The notes beneath the pieces were generated by a model. The model ran no database searches and was not told where the DNA came from. It saw only the letters and a list, made by a program, of their open reading frames with translations. The position numbers and the translations under genes are program-made. Positions 1-12,232 of a stretch of 64,000 bases of DNA are shown here, in pieces. Numbering within the stretch: position 1 is the stretch's first letter; every line of letters starts with the position of its first letter. The stretch comes from Hemibagrus wyckioides (taxonomy: Eukaryota; Chordata; Actinopteri; Siluriformes; Bagridae). The stretch is from NCBI RefSeq assembly GCF_019097595.1, contig NC_080715.1:7268073-7332072 (forward strand). Direction: 5' to 3'.

Positions 1-716
1 GTTCTTACAACAGAAAAAGCAGGGATAAATTCAGTTGCTATGGTAATCATGTTTGCTCATTGCAGTAGCTGGAAATACAAAGACGTCCACTTGGTGTCTC
101 TGTTCATCCAATGTGAGTGTGTGGGGTGATTTCTAATAGCCTCCAGACGAACACAGAGAGAAGGGGGGGGGGGATACACTCAAATGATCAGAGTCCATTC
201 GATGTAAACTAGACAAGCAAAGAAGTCTCAAAGGGGTCTTTATATAAATAGAAATCTACTCTAGGGTGCACTCTGTGTGGACTTTCACTACATTTTCTAC
301 TGCTTTTGGAGAAGACAAGCTAAAAGAGATCATGCGTCTCAAAACTCAGTTCATGGGGATGAAGATACAGAAAATGACATGACTATTGATGATATAGATA
401 AAATAATCAAAACACTGAAATAATCCAGACACTAAAATAAATGATAGGTTTGTTATAGAATAAATCTGATTTGTGCTTTACTGAACTTAAAAATCTGTGT
501 TTAATTAATTGGGTAAAACAGCAGCTTGAACTCAACGTGTTTCAAAGGGAAACACTTCAAGTCAATTAAACTCTTATCCAACAAAAACAAAAGCAAACAC
601 TTGCAAGACAATAGAAAAAGTCAAAACAATGGCTGGGTAAACAACTAAACATTCTTTCTCCCTTCTGTGTCAAGTAATCGCCAACCTTTTTTATCGCACG
701 ATGCACAGCAACAAAC
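1..716. other. Noncoding flank, no gene seen
   Basis: AT-rich sequence with many stops in all frames and no convincing exon. A poly-G run lies near 164-173. An X-box-like motif GTTGCTATGGTAAT occurs at 34-47. Nothing else recognised. Confidence 0.6.
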
Positions 717-1043
717 TAGTGATGTGTCATTCAGGAACGATTCGTTCATTTTGAACGATTCCTTAATAGGATTCGGGAGCGACAAGTCATCTCAGAGAGC
801 AATTCGTTCATTTTGTATTGATCGCACATGTGCAATATCCTATAGGTTCTGTACGGGAAAAATGATCAGTTCTTCTCCCGAGTCTTCAGGCCCGAGTTGT
901 TCGTTCGTCACGTGACCACTTCCTGGATGGGTATCTTACAGTTAATAATGCTAATGTAATGTTGTATAATGTGTAGGAATTATCATATTCATATCAGATT
1001 CAAAGATCCGAGTCAGTAAAATGATTCGAACTTCCCATCACTA
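717..1043. mobile_element. hAT-type nonautonomous element (MITE)
   Basis: The element starts TAGTGATG and ends CATCACTA, an inverted pair. It is flanked by 8-bp direct repeats, CAACAAAC (709-716) and CAACGAAC (1044-1051), which differ at one base. An 8-bp target duplication with short inverted ends is the hAT signature. The 327-bp interior has repeated ATTCGTTCATTTTGA-like blocks and encodes no transposase. The end sequence, ending CTTCCCATCACTA, resembles hAT-derived repeats widespread in fishes (from memory). One mismatch in the duplication suggests modest age. Confidence 0.8.
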
Positions 1044-1051
1044 CAACGAAC

Positions 1052-2508
1052 TGAGTCTAATTGGACAAAAACCTCGCCCACTTTTTCTCTAACCAATCAG
1101 TGATTCCTCCACAAGGGTGGAAATACACACTAATTGAACCTATTCCAATTTACTGAACAAACTAGTTGGTAAAAAGCACATGATTCACAAGTACACAACC
1201 GACAAACCTGAACAGATTCTTCTGGAACATATTCAAATTGTATCCATAACTGGGAACAATTAAATACAACTTTATTTTTAACCCTAGCCAGATTACACAT
1301 TTGACTATTTTATATGTTTTTGTTACACAACAGGTTAAATACACTACGAGGATACGTCCGTCTTGGTGAATTAATATTGTGGTTCAGATATTGATCTAAG
1401 ATGAGATGAACACATGCCAGATACAGGGTGTCTCAGCCCAGTACTCATGCTGATGTGTAATTACAGCCTGTCACCCTTCAGACTGTCGCGTCAGCCTGAC
1501 CCCCATGCAGTAGATGAGAGAAACAAGAACTTAACACACATGACAACTCGCTGGGAAATCTTCATGCAGCTCAATCAGCCCCTCTTACCCAGCTCCTTCT
1601 CGTCAACACCGTGACCTGTGATGACACTGCAGATGGCTTCGTGGTTGCTTGTTAAAGTCGGGGAAAAAAACCCACAATCACACACTGTGACAAGAACAAA
1701 GAAGATCCGAATTGAGAAGTTCTGAGATGATATGAGCGGCATTTGATACAGTTTTCTACTCCTGAAAAAGTGGAATTTAGTGCTCTAATTGATTTGTTCC
1801 TCTGAAACAAAATCCGATAACAAAAGCCTTTTCTTTCAGTGTAAGATTTTATGCAAAGAAACCTCTAGAAAGCCCCCTTTTTTCCGAGATAGTACACATA
1901 AGAATACGCTGCCTGTGTATAGTATCTCCCATGACAAACTATACAAGTTTGAAGAAATAAAGGCACTTGATTTAGATTAGATTAATTTTCCTTTAACAAT
2001 TTTTCTTACACCACAATTTTTAATTTCTTAACAAAAACCTTCAAACCATTGATCCGAGTATGGTTCAGTTTAAAATTACTCTTGCTGAAACTTGCTAATC
2101 TCATCTCCTAATGTTAAAAAAACTGAAACAAACCTCAGAAAATCAATCCGGCTTGTCGTGTCATGAAGCAGCAGGAGAAGGTAAATGTAAATGCCAAAAC
2201 ATCTTCCCTAGGTTGGGTAGACATCGCCTGAAAGAAAACTTTACCAGTTACATCAACAAGTACGAAATAGCTTTCTTCTAAAACCAGTTTATTATTAATC
2301 TCAGATTATATTATATTGTGTCCTCAATATCATTTAAGTCCCAATAAATCAGTTGTATAATATATTAGAGCGAGTACAGTCATATAAAACTGTGATTTAT
2401 GGAATATTTATGGATTTCTTGTGTAAATAAGGTATAAAAGCTAATTCTGCTATAAAAAGGACCTTCTGACGAATCTGATTTGAATTCCAAAGCACTGCCT
2501 TTTTGAAA

Positions 2509-2513
<5 letters not shown>
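1052..2513. other. Noncoding, no gene seen
   Basis: Ordinary AT-rich sequence. The short open frames here have no splice context or recognisable motif. Confidence 0.55.

Positions 2514-2548
<35 letters not shown>
2514..2548. repeat. (GA)n microsatellite
   Basis: Near-perfect GA dinucleotide run of about 17 units. A second, shorter interrupted GA run lies at 2951-2981. Confidence 0.95.
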
Positions 2549-2551
<3 letters not shown>

Positions 2552-2950
2552 TAAAATGTAAGAAATAATGAAAATGTGGTTGCAGTTCCAGAGTCCTGGG
2601 ATTCCTGACTCACACTAAGCAGCAGGACAAACCATCAAAACCAATAAAATTACATGGTAGTTTGTTGACAAAGAAATGGTCCATGCTGACAGACTAGTTA
2701 GGCCTATGTGTCAGGATTCAAGAGAACAAGAACAAATGTCTGTTACTCGAGGTTTCAGAAAAGCTGTGGTGCCTAAAACAGTAGTGATTGTCATCCATCA
2801 GCGATTACAGCAGAAAACAAGCTATTTATTGTTTAAATCGAAATAATCATACTTAATACTGTTGAATTTGCAAATCTAATTGGTCATATGGAGGCATGTG
2901 AATTGTGGTGCGTCTGTAACAGGCTGTAATTTTCTGTTATATTAACTTCA

Positions 2951-2981
<31 letters not shown>

Positions 2982-3206
2982 AACATCATAATCTGTATAC
3001 TACAGTTAATAGACAGTATTTTTTAACTGAGTGGCAGTTCAACGAAAATGGTGACTTTTGAATGTGACAATGAGATGCCTTGGACTTGAGAGCTACTAAT
3101 GTGAAAGGGGAAGTGGATGATGCTTCATAGTTAAACATAATTGTTGTGCTCTGTGAGCGAAGCTCTGTGTATCCTCACTCCCCTGCATGTTAGAGTAATT
3201 CTAACC

Positions 3207-3218
3207 AGATAGACAGAC

Positions 3219-3312
<94 letters not shown>
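3207..3312. repeat. (GATA)n microsatellite
   Basis: About 26 GATA units, preceded by two GACA units. Its right edge runs directly into a Tc1-like fragment. Confidence 0.97.
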
Positions 3313-3495
3313 TCAGTGTTCCAGTTCATCCCAAAAAGATATTCAATTCCAATTCAACCTTAACCTCCACGTGATGTCTTTATGGAGCTCTGTGCTTTGT
3401 GCACGGGAGCATTGTCATGCTGGAACAGTGTGTCTGAGCCTCTTAGTTCCAGAGAAGGGAAAATACAAAGCTAAAGCATACAGAGACATTATATA
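3313..3495 (-). mobile_element. Tc1-like transposon fragment
   Basis: It shares long near-identical stretches with 30811-30945, including GGAGCTCTGTGCTTTGTGCA and GCATTGTCATGCTGGAACAG. On the minus strand these read as the Tc1 transposase block around FQHDNAP, which carries the second catalytic Asp. Only the 3' part of the element is left; the GATA array occupies the place where its upstream part should be. Confidence 0.75.
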
Positions 3496-3819
3496 CAGTT
3501 ATATAAATATGTTATAAAACATGTGCTGTGGTTTAGGGATAAACAGCTGGTGTGAAAGCAGTCTTTCAGCAGAAACAAAGACCAAGTCAGCAGATGCTAT
3601 CTTACTTAAAACACTGCTACTTGACAGCGTCACTGTTACTTCATCAAACATCTTTTTACTCCTAAATAAATTACATTACGCTTTATTTAGCCCAGATTCC
3701 TTGTCACTCTGCCCCATATGGCTGCATATGGCTACCTGATTATGCTTTTTATGTTAAATTGCCAATTAACTGGTACTAGATTGGTACAGCTTAATGATCT
3801 GACAAGTCAGTCTATCACT

Positions 3820-3834
3820 GTTGCTATGGTAACC
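3820..3834. promoter_or_regulatory. RFX X-box motif
   Basis: GTTGCTATGGTAACC is an imperfect palindrome matching the RFX-family X-box consensus (RYYNYYATGRNAAC). It lies in noncoding DNA 24 kb downstream of the ZNF385B stop, so any function is unknown. Confidence 0.4.
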
Positions 3835-5560
3835 TCTCATAAGGCACTGTATTGTTCAGTTCTTTTCTGTACAGTATTTAAAGCATTATTAATCCAGTGT
3901 AACTTTGAAATAATCCCTTTAATAACTTGCACACAATCGTAGAGACTCTTGTTGCATCTTAATTTCGTGTAAAGGAGCAAGACGATATACAAGGATAAAA
4001 TGCGTTGTCATGGTTATGTTCTAGCAGGAGTACAGATTTAGAAATCTCAACACATTTTGGACAAAATAGTTCAAATACAAAGTGGTTAAAAAGTCTGTGA
4101 AGTAATTCAGAGTAAGGTTAAGGAATTAATAATGACACGCAAACAGTATGTGAATTAACGTTTCTCATTGATCCATAAACGCATTTGCTTTTGTACAATT
4201 TACAAAATGTTATGGGTCTCATGAGATGCATTTCTTCAACAAATCTAATTTCCTAAATTTAATAAGAACGGTTTTGCAAACAAGTCGCTATGATTCAAGC
4301 TCCCGTTTGCAAATACAGAGACCACTGGATCTGCAGAGGATTAACGGTTATCTTGTGACACTGTGAAGCATTCATTTAAAGGACAAACGGTGGTGTTGTG
4401 TTACTGTTAAGCCTTAAGTTATCTACACTTTCAGAGAAGTAGTCATCACGAATTACATGAAATAGATGCATTAAAGAGACAGGAAGCAGGGTATAGCGGA
4501 AACTATGAGGTCATTTACTCATATATCGCAGACTTGAAATCATGAAAAGATTTCAAAATTCACATCAAACCCATTCCCAACATTTGTTTTACATTTAGAA
4601 TAAGCTCTTATATTAGTAAAAGATCATGCCGCTGATCACAAACACAATGATTTCATTCTTAGTGCACCTACAGGCAGGCATATCTGCCTTTACACAAATA
4701 ATTCCACTGAAGGCAGAGAACTATGGCATTAAAAAGGACACCAGTGTCTGCAGCCATGCTGGAAACTGCCTCAGTTTGGTGAATATGATTTATTTATGTC
4801 GGATTTGTTCTTGGATCGAGATCCCTTTGTTAATCCTAGAAACCGCAATTCGATTTAACCGAGTATGACAACTGATTTCATCAGTATGTGCCTGTGAGTC
4901 TCCTACTTACAAGACCAGGGAAAATTCCCCCCAGATGCCCCAGTTGGCTTACATACATGAAAGCTATTGTGAAGTTTCAGTTCCCCAAATCTGTATATTT
5001 GTTCAAATTTTAGCTAGCTAGTGAGTGTGATTTTTTTAGGATGGACACGACTCAACATCATGATGTCAGCGCATCAACCAGATTTGAACTTCAGCCAAGA
5101 AAAACCTTCACATATTTTTAATCCTCTTTTCAAACAGCAGGCATTCCCGAACTGAAATGTGCCTCTCTTTTGTGTCAGAAGTAAAGTTCCGGCTTTAAAG
5201 TCTGCCGACCCCCAAAAGTGAAATGGAAGAAAATTGTCTAGCGATTTTAGAGAACGGTGGACGTTTTGACAGTTATTTATAGCTTTCCAACAACTCGATC
5301 GAAGTGTGACATTTACTGTGTGCAGCAGCTTAGATATAAAAGTTTTAGACATCTTTAGACAGACTGACTGTTTTTAACTACTGGGATCAGTATACTGGCT
5401 CGGTACAACAACAAGATCTTCGCAGAAAGTAAAAAAAAAATAATAATAAAAAAATCAGGATTGTTACTTCTGGACTGAACTTCATTCGATCAACATAAAA
5501 CATAACATAAAAGCGACTAATGCATTCAGAAATTTACTCATAAGTTGCTTAAAAGCTCTT
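3835..5560. other. Noncoding, no gene seen
   Basis: AT-rich sequence without recognisable repeats or exons. The reading frames at 4626-4868 and 5074-5352 are unsupported by any motif or splice site. Confidence 0.5.
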
Positions 5561-5574
5561 GAATACACAATGGC

Positions 5575-5745
5575 ACTTGACTATCCCCAGGTTTCTTCCT
5601 CATATCGTCTCAGGGATTTTTCCCATTAGGGATAAATAGAAACTAAAATGTAAAGCTCTACCTATTTTCTTCAGAATTCCTGTATAGCTGTTTTGTGACA
5701 ATGTCCATTGTTAAAAACTCTACACAAATAAAATTGAATTGAATC
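5575..5745 (+). repeat. Dispersed fish repeat, 3' end
   Basis: Contains TTTCTTCCTCATATCGTCTC and ends with GTGACAATGTCCATTGTTAA followed by an AAATTGAATTGAAT tail. This is the 3' terminus of an interspersed repeat common in ostariophysan fishes (remembered). The same terminus occurs inverted at 7150-7220. Confidence 0.65.
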
Positions 5746-7149
5746 ACTTAGGACCAGATTTTCAGAATGAGTGCATGCCTTTTCCCATAAGATTTCTGAT
5801 TGAAACAGTGAACCTTACAGGCTTAACACATTCCCATACTCTTTATTACCCAGATCATTCCACTGAACCGCTGGGTAGGAGTCCTGCTGTGCTTAAAAAG
5901 TGCTTCACGCTGATACATGTAGTGGTTAGATAACACATTTGTGTGTGAGAGTGCTCTCCTGGAAACAGATCTGAGTGTTTTGAAGTTGTGTAGGCTGGTT
6001 GCTTGTACCTAGAGGCCCAGAAACGAGCAAAGATGCTTCGGAGGCGTTCTGCATTGGATGACTAATACCTGCGCTACTTCGACAATGATTTCTGTTCTTC
6101 TGCTTGATCTCACAGCTAACAATAAGGGTCATTCACATGAGATGGCTGTGGGATAAGTTAGCTCAGTTTGGAGATCCGGAGCATCCTTTCAAGAATCTCA
6201 CACTGATATTTTAGTATGGATCAGATTTATTTTATTTATTTATTGCAATGCTGTTGTAAGAGTTATTTTTAAATCAAAATAGACCCACAGAATCATGCTG
6301 GCAGCTGGTATGTGAGTTGGTGGGAACAAAAATAAGAGATGGGGGGAAAAACAAGCCACCAACATCACCATTTCCTCTTGTTACACTTTTAGAAAGCTAG
6401 AAAAGGTACCAAAGTGTACCAGGTGGTAGTCACGAATGTACAAATTTTATACATCTAGAATGCATAAATATGAGGTAATTTTAAATTTTATAATTTTAAA
6501 CTCTAAAGGTATTTTAATTCAGTTCACAGGGTTAAAGAAGCATAGTAAAAGAACTAAAAATGCACCATTCAGCCCACAACTTCAGTAATAAATAAAGGTA
6601 CAGTTTGATACCTTAGTTTTCTGAGAACCGTCCATCCATGACACCGCAAAACAGTGCATCTTAGAGATGGGTATTTATTTTTAAATATAGGCAAATTCAT
6701 CATTCATGTTTATAATACAACAAATCTGTGGAAGCGTGGGCATGGCCAAAGGCCGGTTTGAGTGCCAGAGAAGCTGAGTATTAAGGATTACACCTGAGGG
6801 AAGTTTTGTTAATGAATGTTCTGTGTTTCAGTGAACTGTGACGAGGATAAGAAGAAGAGACAAGCACCTCGAGAGAGCATGGAGCAGTTCAGAGCATGAA
6901 AGCACTGAAAAGAGAAAGTAAAGAGAAAGATAAAGGGAAACATAAAGAATCCCTTTGAGTTGTCTCAAGCCTGCCTCCAGTTTCCTCATTTCCCATACAT
7001 CTCAGGAAGCGTGTTACAAAATATAAACCTGTTTCTAGACCTTTTGCTAATTTCAAGCTGGGATTTGAAAAAAAAAAAAGCGATTCAATGTGCTAGTTAA
7101 AGTGTCTAGAAATTAGTAACTATATATTTATTATATAATAATCTCCAAA
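5746..7149. other. Noncoding, a short degenerate repeat
   Basis: No gene seen. At 6405-6620 the paired words GGTACCAAAGTGTACC and AAAGGTACAGTTTGATACCTT suggest a degraded palindromic DNA-transposon fragment, but its ends are not definable. Confidence 0.35.
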
Positions 7150-8015
7150 TGATTCAGTTAAACTGTATTTGTACAGCACTTTTAACAATGGACATTGTCT
7201 CAAAGCAGCTTTACAGAACATAAGAAATATAGTACAAAAAGTTCGAGATTAATATTAGACAAAATGTTCAAGATTAATTTTACTTATATTTAAATGTATT
7301 TGTAATGAATCCCTAATGAGCATGCATTGACTGTGTCTAGGAACTCCCTTAGATGGTAAGAGGAAGAAACCTTGAGAGGAACCAGTTGCAGAAGGACCTC
7401 ATTCTCACCTGGTTGAAAGCAGAGAGTGTGAATTATCATAAACACCCGAGAGTGTGATTATAAATAATGTTCTTTCTGCAGTCATATACAGTCACTTGCA
7501 GTTGTGTAACCAGGAGCTCCTGCTCAGTTCATAAATTAGCTCAACATTTGAGTTCATTATAGATTCAACACCAACTCCTCCATGCTGTCGCCTTCAAACG
7601 CTCAATAATGGAGATACAGTACATGTAGAATGTTATTGTGTCAAAGTCCACATGGGGTTGGCGTCTTCTCTTCAAATGTCCGAAATCTTTAGGAAGCAGA
7701 ACACAACTGGGGCTGGCACAATCTCTAGATGCCAGGATGGGTAGAAAAAGGGAAGCAAGTGGAGAGGAATTAGTGTAGCTGCTGTTCATAATATTAGCAA
7801 GCATTTGATCAGATGTACTGGAGCACAAGGTTATGGGATGTATTATTTGTATGCCTGGCCAAAGAGATATGTCTTTAATCTACATTTAAACTGGGAGTGT
7901 GTCTAAGCCCCAAACACTATCAGGAAAGCTGTTCTAAAGTTTAGGAGCTAAATACAAAAACGCGCTGCTCCCTTTAGTGGATTTTGGTATTCTGGGAACT
8001 AACAGAAAGCAAAAC
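7150..8015 (-). repeat. Long copy of the dispersed fish repeat
   Basis: It begins on the plus strand with CAGCACTTTTAACAATGGAC, the reverse complement of the 3' terminus at 5690-5745. It continues through AGGAAGAAACCTTGAGAGGA and an AAACTGGGAGTGTGTCTAAG block near 7885. The family is a roughly 1-kb interspersed repeat recalled from fish genomes and of unclear class. No intact protein is encoded. The open frame at 7565-7828 lies inside it and is not a gene. Confidence 0.65.
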
Positions 8016-9984
8016 AAGAGTTTTGTATTGACAAATTGTTAATGACAAATATTGGATGTATCTGACTTTATTTAAGATATTTTCACTTGATATTTTCTTT
8101 TATCTTGACTGTATTTAAGATATTTTTCTGCAGTATTAAGTTTTAAATCTTTAGGGCACTTTTCTGGCTGCAAGCTTCAGGATCTTGACGCAGCCTGCAT
8201 TTCCGTCTGTTGGTTTCCAGCAGAAAACAAAACAAAATTCGAACATTGGTAGACAATGAGCTTTTTTTGATTAAGATATAGTTACTGCCTCAAAAAAGAA
8301 GAGAGAATCATCAAATCCCATCTTTCAAAGTTGTTCCAGAGTTTTGTTTAAAGAGCCTTTGTTAGCGTTGCATGTCATGTCTTTCAAACTGTTTCATTCC
8401 GTCTAACTAGCTGCTTCTGTTTCTATCTGCCATGTTTATAGGTGAAATATACCAGACTTTCTAGCAAATATTAGAAGCCTGGATTGCAAAGCTAATGCAG
8501 TTCAAGCATGAAGCTATAACCACTTCAACCCCTTAGAGAACAGCAATATTTTGAGGAATTATTCTATTATACCAATAAACCCATCACCCCCAGGTTTACA
8601 ATTTTCTTGTATTGCAGCTCTCGAAGTATCATGTTTTGCCACTTTAATGGCAAGCACACTAGATATATTTTGGTTTAGAACTGCAAGGCCAGCTAAAGGA
8701 TTCCCTCTGGAAATATTACGGTGATACAGAAAACCGTGAAACATTCAGGAAAAAAGCTTCCAAGCTCCCTGTGTGTGGAAGACGAACCGACCAAGGAATA
8801 TTAGTTTCCATTTAGCATGACTCATGAGGAGATACTTGTATGAAGACTGCATAAAAATGTTCATCTTTTTAAAAAAATTTTTATAGCAACAGCTGCCTCT
8901 GTCTTTGTCTTCTACAGGCCATATTTTTTAGCATCTGTTGCTTTGGATCACATAGAGAGTTTAGGACCTGGGGGAATTTGGCCCAACATGAGGCTAAACA
9001 GAGGGCTTGCGTGTCCATAAGAAATTATTGCGCCTGAGGAAACGCTGGCACATGCTGAATGCACGTCACATTTGAATTAGAACCAAACCCTCATGCGACA
9101 TGCCAAATGCTACGTATCTGAACGTTAACTCAGGCAGATTGATTGCTAATGTTCGGAGAAAACGATCAGAATCAGAAGCTGAGCAGGAATTAAAGTAGAA
9201 ACGTTTTCTTGGACGAATGTACGCCATAGGCCAAGATTCGCCACAGAGAATGCGTTTATTGTCCAAGACTGGCCTCAATATCGTGCTCCTAGAATCCATT
9301 AATCTAAAGTTGTGTGTTTACTGAGATGCTGGACAGACACAGCTTAGTTCACAATCAAGAGGCACAGCTACCGCCCCCCCCCTCTTCCCCCCAAAGCTTC
9401 ATGCTGGGAGTCTGGAAATGAACACACGGTGAAACATGTAATTGTGTTGCATTAAGCAACCTACATCTTGGGCTTTTTCAGAGAAATATATTTTATTTCT
9501 CAGCACATATACAAAGCAGAACGTGCGTCACTGCTACAGGTTAGGAGGATAATAGTAATAATAATAATTACACCTTGCACTTATATATAATTTTCAGTAA
9601 AAGTCGATGCTTTACGGTTACTTTACCAAGCAGTACGAGACATTCAGCAAAGAGAAGATACAGGTTACAGTCTGAAGGTGAGGTTAAAAATGGCTGGGAG
9701 TTTCGAGTGGAGTGTTGAAGAGCTGAGTGAGTGTGGAAGATTGAGTAAGTTTAAAGAGAAGAGAGTTGCAGAGTCGAGGAGTTGCTCATCGCTCTGAAGT
9801 CTAAATAGAGGAATAGTGATCAAGCCAGCAGTGGAGAAAGGTAAAGAAGTAGAAGAAGATCAGACAAAAAAAAAAAGGAAAGAGCGGGATTATTATAGAT
9901 TTTTCGAGTGAGGTGCCGGGCTCGAGTATTGATGAGCTGTGGAATTTTAACCAGTTCAGAGAATCTATATATAACTTTCAAGTA
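8016..9984. other. Noncoding, no gene seen
   Basis: Contains a short C-run at 9374-9391 and a small (ATA)n tract near 9551. The minus-strand open frame at 9066-9299 has no recognisable domain or splice context. Confidence 0.5.
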
Positions 9985-10561
9985 CAGTGGAACGAATACC
10001 CTCCCTTATGAATTGTCACCTTAAGAATTGAAATTTTGCAAGAAATTTGCATTAGTATACGAAGCATTTCCTAACTGAATGCCAGCTAAGTTGTTTGTAC
10101 GTCCAGGAGCCATTCAAAACTTGTTTGCATCAGTGGAAAGCCAAGCAAAGGCAACTGAAGCAAGTTTTTTTTTTTAGTCAGTGAAAAATGTTTGGAAAGA
10201 GTCAACCCACGATACCAACATTGCCTTCAGTATGCGTTCAAAAGCTAGGTGATTTTTCGGACGTTTTTTTGTTGACAGACTGGTGGCGTGGGTGGTCTGT
10301 TCTATTTTTAGCCCAAGCTTGGTGGCACGACTTCCTGTGAGGACCCTTGACATCGAATGCTTGGCTTGGGTCAGTTCTTTGTAAGCAGCCATACAGTTTC
10401 ATACCCTTTGTACTGGTAATATTGGTGATATTTTTTGGTGGCTGGAACGGATTATCTACATTTACATTATTTCCTAAAGGAAAATTCGTTTCCCAATACA
10501 AATGTTCACCTTAAGAACATGCCTCAAGGATGAATTAAATTCATATGCCAAGGTTCCACTG
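9985..10561. mobile_element. pogo/Tigger-type MITE
   Basis: Starts CAGTGGAAC and ends GTTCCACTG, a terminal inverted repeat, and is flanked on both sides by TA. The 577-bp interior reads, from the right end, like pogo-derived elements (ACCTTGGCATATGAATTTAA and later AATCCGTTCCAGCCACC). No transposase frame remains, so it is a nonautonomous deletion derivative. Confidence 0.75.
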
Positions 10562-11426
10562 TATATCATTTTCTCCATATCATGCTGATTTGTCCACATT
10601 GACACACTGATTCAGAGTTCAGGATCTACCCTGATTCTGGCCAGGATAACATGCTTACTGAGCATCAGATATTAATCATGGATTTGCCAGATAATCAAAT
10701 TGGAGAGAACATAGTAAAAAAATTTTAATTGTCCCACACACAATTGTCCCCTCATGTCAAATGTAGTCAGGATATGTTTATAGCCTCTGAGGCTTATTTT
10801 AGTTTTATGCTGGAGCAGCATCATTTTTATTCTCGAACACACACTTTAATGATGTTATTATTATATGTCATCCTACTTGTTTCAAATAAATAATACAGCA
10901 AGCATTTACCAAATTATGATCAGGATCACTTCCAGCTTTCTGCTATTAATCAACCTTCAAATTCTGGGCCACACAGCCTAAGAGGCAGAGTGATCCTGGG
11001 TTGCCAAAGCTGTGTCCGAATATCCCTACTACTCTACTACAGAGCAGGCATAAAACAGAATGCCAATGGAGTGTTACATCCCAATGCTCAGTGTTCAGTG
11101 AACAGTAGATGAGAAATACCCGGATTATTTACTGTATCCAGGCAGATTCTGCAGTATGGAGCCAGCGCTATCCAATAATGCAATGGTACTGATGTGGAAG
11201 AGCTGTCAGGATGTAAAATGGCGAAGGCAGTGTGCTGACTCTTTAAGTGTAAGTGCTGTAGTTATTTAACATTGTTCCTTATGGTCAGACCGTACTTGTT
11301 TAACAACACCTGAATAAATTGTTAACTTAAAGGTTTATGCTGTTTTCATGACATCATAGGTTACATAATGATGCCAACATATGTCCAGATTGTGTTCATA
11401 GTACACACATAGACACATACAACACA
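10562..11426. other. Noncoding, no gene seen
   Basis: AT-rich, no recognisable repeat or exon. Confidence 0.5.
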
Positions 11427-12232
11427 TACTGAATCAACAGCCAAGAAGCAGGTAGTGAATCGAATGCAGTAGTTACTGAATCAAATGCTGTAGGTTATGA
11501 ATTGAATGTAGAAGGTACTGAGTCGAATGCAGGAGGTACAAGTTACTGAATCAAATGTAGTGAAGAATGAATCAAATGCTGGAGGTATTAAATTGAATGC
11601 AGAATTTACGGAATCAAATGCAGTAGGTACTGAATCGAATGTATTAGGTACTGAATCAAATGCATAAGGTACTGAATCAAATGCAGTTGGCATTGTATTG
11701 AATACAGTAGGCATTGTCTTGAACACAGTAAGTACTGATTCAAATGCAGAACATACTGAATCAAATGCAGTAAAATGAAGGAAGTAATTACTCAAATGCA
11801 GTAGGTATTAAATCGAATGCAGAATTTATGAAGATGAGTGCAGTAGGTACTGATTCAAATGCAGTAGGTACTGAATTGAATGCAGAAGTTACTGAATAGA
11901 ATGTATTAGGTACTGAATCAAATGTAATAAGTAATGAATCAAATGCAGTGGGTGCTAAATTGAATGCAGAATTTATTGAATCGAATGCAGGAGGTGCTGA
12001 ATTGAATGCAGGAGGTACTGATTCGAATGTAATAGGTACTGAATCAAATGCAGGAGGTACTGAATCAAATGTAGGAAGTAATAAATGAAATGAAGTAGGT
12101 ACAAAGTTGAATGCAGAATTTACTCAAATGAGTGCAGTAGTACAGATTTGAATGCAGCAGTTACTGAATCAAATGCAGTAGGTACTGAATCGAATGCAGT
12201 AGGTACTGAATCGAATGCAGTAGGTACTGTCA
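11427..12232. repeat. 21-bp minisatellite
   Basis: About 38 diverged copies of a 21-bp unit with core GGTACTGAATCAAATGCAGT. Copies vary at scattered bases and some differ in length. Because 21 is a multiple of three, one minus-strand frame stays open as heptapeptides resembling SVPTAFD, which accounts for the 104-codon frame at 11481-11795. The array ends with near-identical units at 12175-12232, suggesting recent turnover at its right edge. Confidence 0.92.

Noticed and set aside
11481..11795. 104-codon heptapeptide frame
   Set aside because: Open only because the satellite period is 21; units decay freely elsewhere in the array.
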